A stretch of DNA of 64,000 bases from the NCBI GenBank assembly GCA_040386235.1, contig JAZKGA010000001.1, positions 1,178,001 through 1,242,000 of the forward strand, given 5' to 3'. Position 1 is the first letter of the stretch. The number at the start of each line of letters is the position of its first letter. Of this stretch, positions 63,624 through 64,000 are shown one piece after another. The notes below the pieces were generated by a model. It was not told the origin of the DNA, made no database searches, and saw only the letters and a list, made by a program, of their open reading frames with translations. Source of the DNA: JAZKGA01 sp040386235. GTDB taxonomy: Bacteria; Pseudomonadota; Alphaproteobacteria; Micavibrionales; Micavibrionaceae. The translations under genes and the position numbers were made by a program.

Positions 63624-64000
63624 ATGGCCACATCCCTTCCCGCTGCAATCGATAAACTGATCAAGGCGCATAACATCGTTTATGTCAGCCTGATTTTCAC
63701 TGACCTGCGCGGCAGGTTGCAACAGTTACAGCAACATATCTCGACAATCACCGCCGATACGCTGGCCGAAGGCTTTTATATTGATGGATCGTCCCTGCCC
63801 GGCTGGAAGGCGATTAATGAATCCGACATGTTGCTGCGCCCTGACCTGAACAAAATGGTTGTTGACCCGTTTGCCGCCCAGGCCACCTTAAAAGTATTTT
63901 GCGACGTGCATGACCCCGTCACCAATGCCCCGTATGCCCGTGATCCGCGCAGTATCGCCAAGGCGGCGCAGGATTACCTGACACGGACCAAGATTGCTGA
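63624..64000 (+). CDS. glnA: Glutamine synthetase type I, N-terminal part, cut by the right edge
   Basis: 125 residues from the ATG at 63624 (AGGAG eight bases upstream), open to the window end. Family features: FTDLRGRLQQ, FYIDGSSLPGWKAINESDMLLRPD (the DGSS-GW-ESDM beta-grasp segment), DPFAAQATLKVFCDVHDP and YARDPRSIAKAAQDYL. Makes glutamine from glutamate and ammonia. The usual companion glnB (PII) is not upstream on this strand; tRNA-His is divergent at 137 bp. The catalytic C-terminal domain is outside the window. Confidence 0.95.
   Translation, partial: MATSLPAAIDKLIKAHNIVYVSLIFTDLRGRLQQLQQHISTITADTLAEGFYIDGSSLPGWKAINESDMLLRPDLNKMVVDPFAAQATLKVFCDVHDPVTNAPYARDPRSIAKAAQDYLTRTKIA

Overview
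The window is a long, gene-dense stretch of an alphaproteobacterial chromosome. The evidence is gene order: most of it matches a run that many Alphaproteobacteria keep together (tig-clpP-lon-hup-tRNA-Val/tRNA-Asp-nuoA..N-birA-rnj-DUF1467-lolC-lolD-dnaE, then rpsB-tsf-pyrH-frr-uppS-cdsA-rseP-bamA-ompH-lpxD-fabZ-lpxA-lpxI-lpxB, then gltA-gltX-comEC). LpxI instead of LpxH, RNase J, a 14-gene nuo set with separate nuoC and nuoD, and a trigger factor/ClpP/Lon block all fit. The sequence cannot fix the genus. Moderate GC, a tRNA-His with canonical G-1:C73 and several members missing from the usual order suggest a lineage outside the Rhizobiales/Rhodobacterales/Caulobacterales core, perhaps near Rhodospirillales or Micavibrio-like bacteria (inference). 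A run of exactly 100 N shows this is a scaffold with an assembly gap.

Layout. 1-4.6 kb is accessory: the C-terminal end of a hybrid histidine kinase with REC and HPt domains, a single-domain response regulator, tRNA-Glu, a small membrane protein, GreB, a short unknown protein, a pseudopilin and an orphan 295-residue protein. 4.6-9.9 kb holds aconitase and a plus-strand group of Nudix hydrolase, glutathione S-transferase and two unknown proteins that look like divergent paralogs. 9.9-14.8 kb holds comEC, gltX and gltA. 14.8-26.3 kb, all on the minus strand, is the envelope cluster: UMP kinase and ribosome recycling factor lead into undecaprenyl diphosphate and CDP-diacylglycerol synthesis, the site-2 protease RseP, BamA and a Skp-like chaperone, then lipid A synthesis from LpxD to LpxB. 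26.4-28.2 kb is rpsB-tsf, ended by its own terminator.

28.4-51.5 kb reads as one very long minus-strand unit: complex I (nuoA to nuoN), biotin protein ligase, RNase J, two small membrane or secreted proteins, the lipoprotein-release ABC transporter LolCD and the replicative polymerase DnaE. 51.6-58.1 kb holds tRNA-Asp, alanine dehydrogenase, a previously hidden 58-codon gene, tRNA-Val, two tandem M3 metallopeptidases and the histone-like protein HU. 58.2-62.9 kb is the protein quality-control block (lon, clpP, tig).

62.9-64 kb holds tRNA-Leu, tRNA-His and the start of glnA. Directly downstream of tRNA-His lies a tandem array of a 100-bp unit, each copy ending in the last 26 nt of that tRNA gene; the assembly breaks inside it. 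This is the most unusual structure in the window and resembles in layout the tRNA-3'-end repeats behind the E. coli tyrT operon. A second theme is the absence of genes usually embedded in these blocks: clpX between clpP and lon, dxr between cdsA and rseP, and coaX and proS around birA/rnj/lolC.
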